14,115 nucleotides of DNA from Limisphaerales bacterium (GTDB lineage Bacteria > Verrucomicrobiota > Verrucomicrobiia > Limisphaerales > UBA11358). The translations under genes were made by a program, and so were the position numbers. The notes beneath the pieces were generated by a model. That model searched no databases and was not told the origin of the DNA. It worked only from the letters and a program-made list of their open reading frames with translations. The DNA lies in the NCBI GenBank assembly GCA_003455565.1, contig DMQW01000330.1, forward strand, positions 1 through 14,115, read 5' to 3'. Shown here piece by piece: positions 13,679 through 14,115 of the stretch (position 1 is its first letter; each line of letters begins with the position of its first letter).

Positions 13679-14069
13679 CACTTGCGTTTTGAAGCTGGCC
13701 ACGCTTCCAAGGCGCGGCCAATTCCGCGCATTGATTGTGAAGCTCGGTTTGGCGCAAATAGTGGAATGCTGGGTCTCGCCAGCCATTCTGGAAGAATACT
13801 CAACTGTCCTAGCCGCCTCGCCGGAACTGCTGGCACTGGCTTGCGACAGTTTTGAAGTGTGCTATCCGCTCACAGAAATTGACTTGATCCGCCACGAGCC
13901 GGACAACCGGTTCGTCGAATGTGCCTTTGCTGTCGCAGCGGATTTTCTCATCACAGTCAACAGCGCGCGCGGCCACTTCGATCAAAAACATTACGGCTCG
14001 ACTCGCGTGGTGACGCCCGGAGAATTCTTGAATTTGCCTGTGGTTCAACCGCTCTTGGGAAAAATCTAG
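13662..14069 (+). CDS. PIN-domain toxin (COG1569-like)
   Basis: A 135-aa PIN-fold ribonuclease-type toxin. From TTG at 13662 the product begins MKLVLDTCVL, the standard PIN opening with the first catalytic aspartate at D6. Further conserved features are WVSPAILEEYSTVL (E44/E45), HEPDNRFVECAFAVAADFLIT (D81, E86, D94) and the C-terminal GSTRVVTPGEFL typical of the PIN_3/COG1569 branch. The position often held by aspartate after 'LvT' is N100 (TVNSARGHF), a variant also met in this branch, as far as I recall. A GTG at 13647 is an alternative start; the open frame extends to 13605 but the extra residues lie within the antitoxin gene. Expected to cleave RNA and to be neutralised by the upstream small protein. 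Confidence 0.85.
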   Translation: MKLVLDTCVLKLATLPRRGQFRALIVKLGLAQIVECWVSPAILEEYSTVLAASPELLALACDSFEVCYPLTEIDLIRHEPDNRFVECAFAVAADFLITVNSARGHFDQKHYGSTRVVTPGEFLNLPVVQPLLGKI

Positions 14070-14078
14070 CGGGCCTTG

Positions 14079-14115
14079 CGCCATTTACTTTCCCTCGCGC
14101 CGCTGTTAAAAATTC
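14079..14115. repeat. Direct repeat B flanking the PIN toxin-antitoxin module
   Basis: A 37-bp second copy of the sequence at 13395-13430, 10 bp after the toxin stop and running to the window edge, so its true right end is unknown. It has CTTTCCCTCGCG where copy A has CTTTCCTCGCG. Confidence 0.8.

Noticed and set aside
13391..13786. Minus-strand frame of 131 codons over the PIN module
   Set aside because: No recognisable domain and antisense to a convincing antitoxin-toxin pair.
1..14115. CRISPR array
   Set aside because: No set of regularly spaced identical repeats; the repeats present occur in two copies only.

Overview
The window looks like part of a Verrucomicrobiota chromosome, probably of the Pedosphaera/Limisphaerales type. 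This is inferred from moderately high G+C in the housekeeping genes, weak or absent Shine-Dalgarno sequences, a coiled-coil protein ending in the pseudopilin-like 'CINNLRQIDAAK...CPAGG' tail common in that phylum, and dispersed GTAGCAGC-type palindromic repeats. No taxonomic search was possible.

Layout. From 1 to about 5430 is a conserved chromosomal block, all genes on the minus strand: YqgE/AlgH protein, transketolase with a strong terminator, a membrane-anchored coiled-coil protein, tRNA-Arg(CCG) with its own promoter, a periplasmic Spy/LTXXQ-like protein with a strong terminator, and hemL. Two copies of a double-hairpin palindromic repeat (1-67 and 5520-5588) lie in this block. From 5589 the character changes to accessory DNA. 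First comes a plus-strand DUF433/DUF5615-type toxin-antitoxin pair, then a C-terminal remnant of a tyrosine recombinase. Next is a tight three-gene plus-strand operon of visibly lower G+C (6890-11549): a DNA methyltransferase, an 825-aa fusion of a protein kinase with an ORC/CDC6-like P-loop ATPase, and a 346-aa protein with two Rossmann-like halves. It is followed by convergent thyA, a small zinc-ribbon gene, a graveyard of broken minus-strand modules (frameshifted ParE-like toxin, truncated nucleotidyltransferase, small basic partner protein), and a PIN-domain toxin-antitoxin pair bracketed by a 36-37 bp direct repeat.

How the parts fit. The most interesting object is the methyltransferase / kinase-ATPase / Rossmann-protein operon. 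The genes abut with 0 and 1 bp between them, so they are almost certainly one transcription unit. The composition (DNA modification plus kinase signalling plus an ATPase switch plus a possible ligand-sensing protein) is what one expects of an anti-phage or other self/non-self discrimination system. I do not recognise it as a named system. Its defence role is inference from composition and from the accessory setting: recombinase remnant, several toxin-antitoxin modules and lower G+C.
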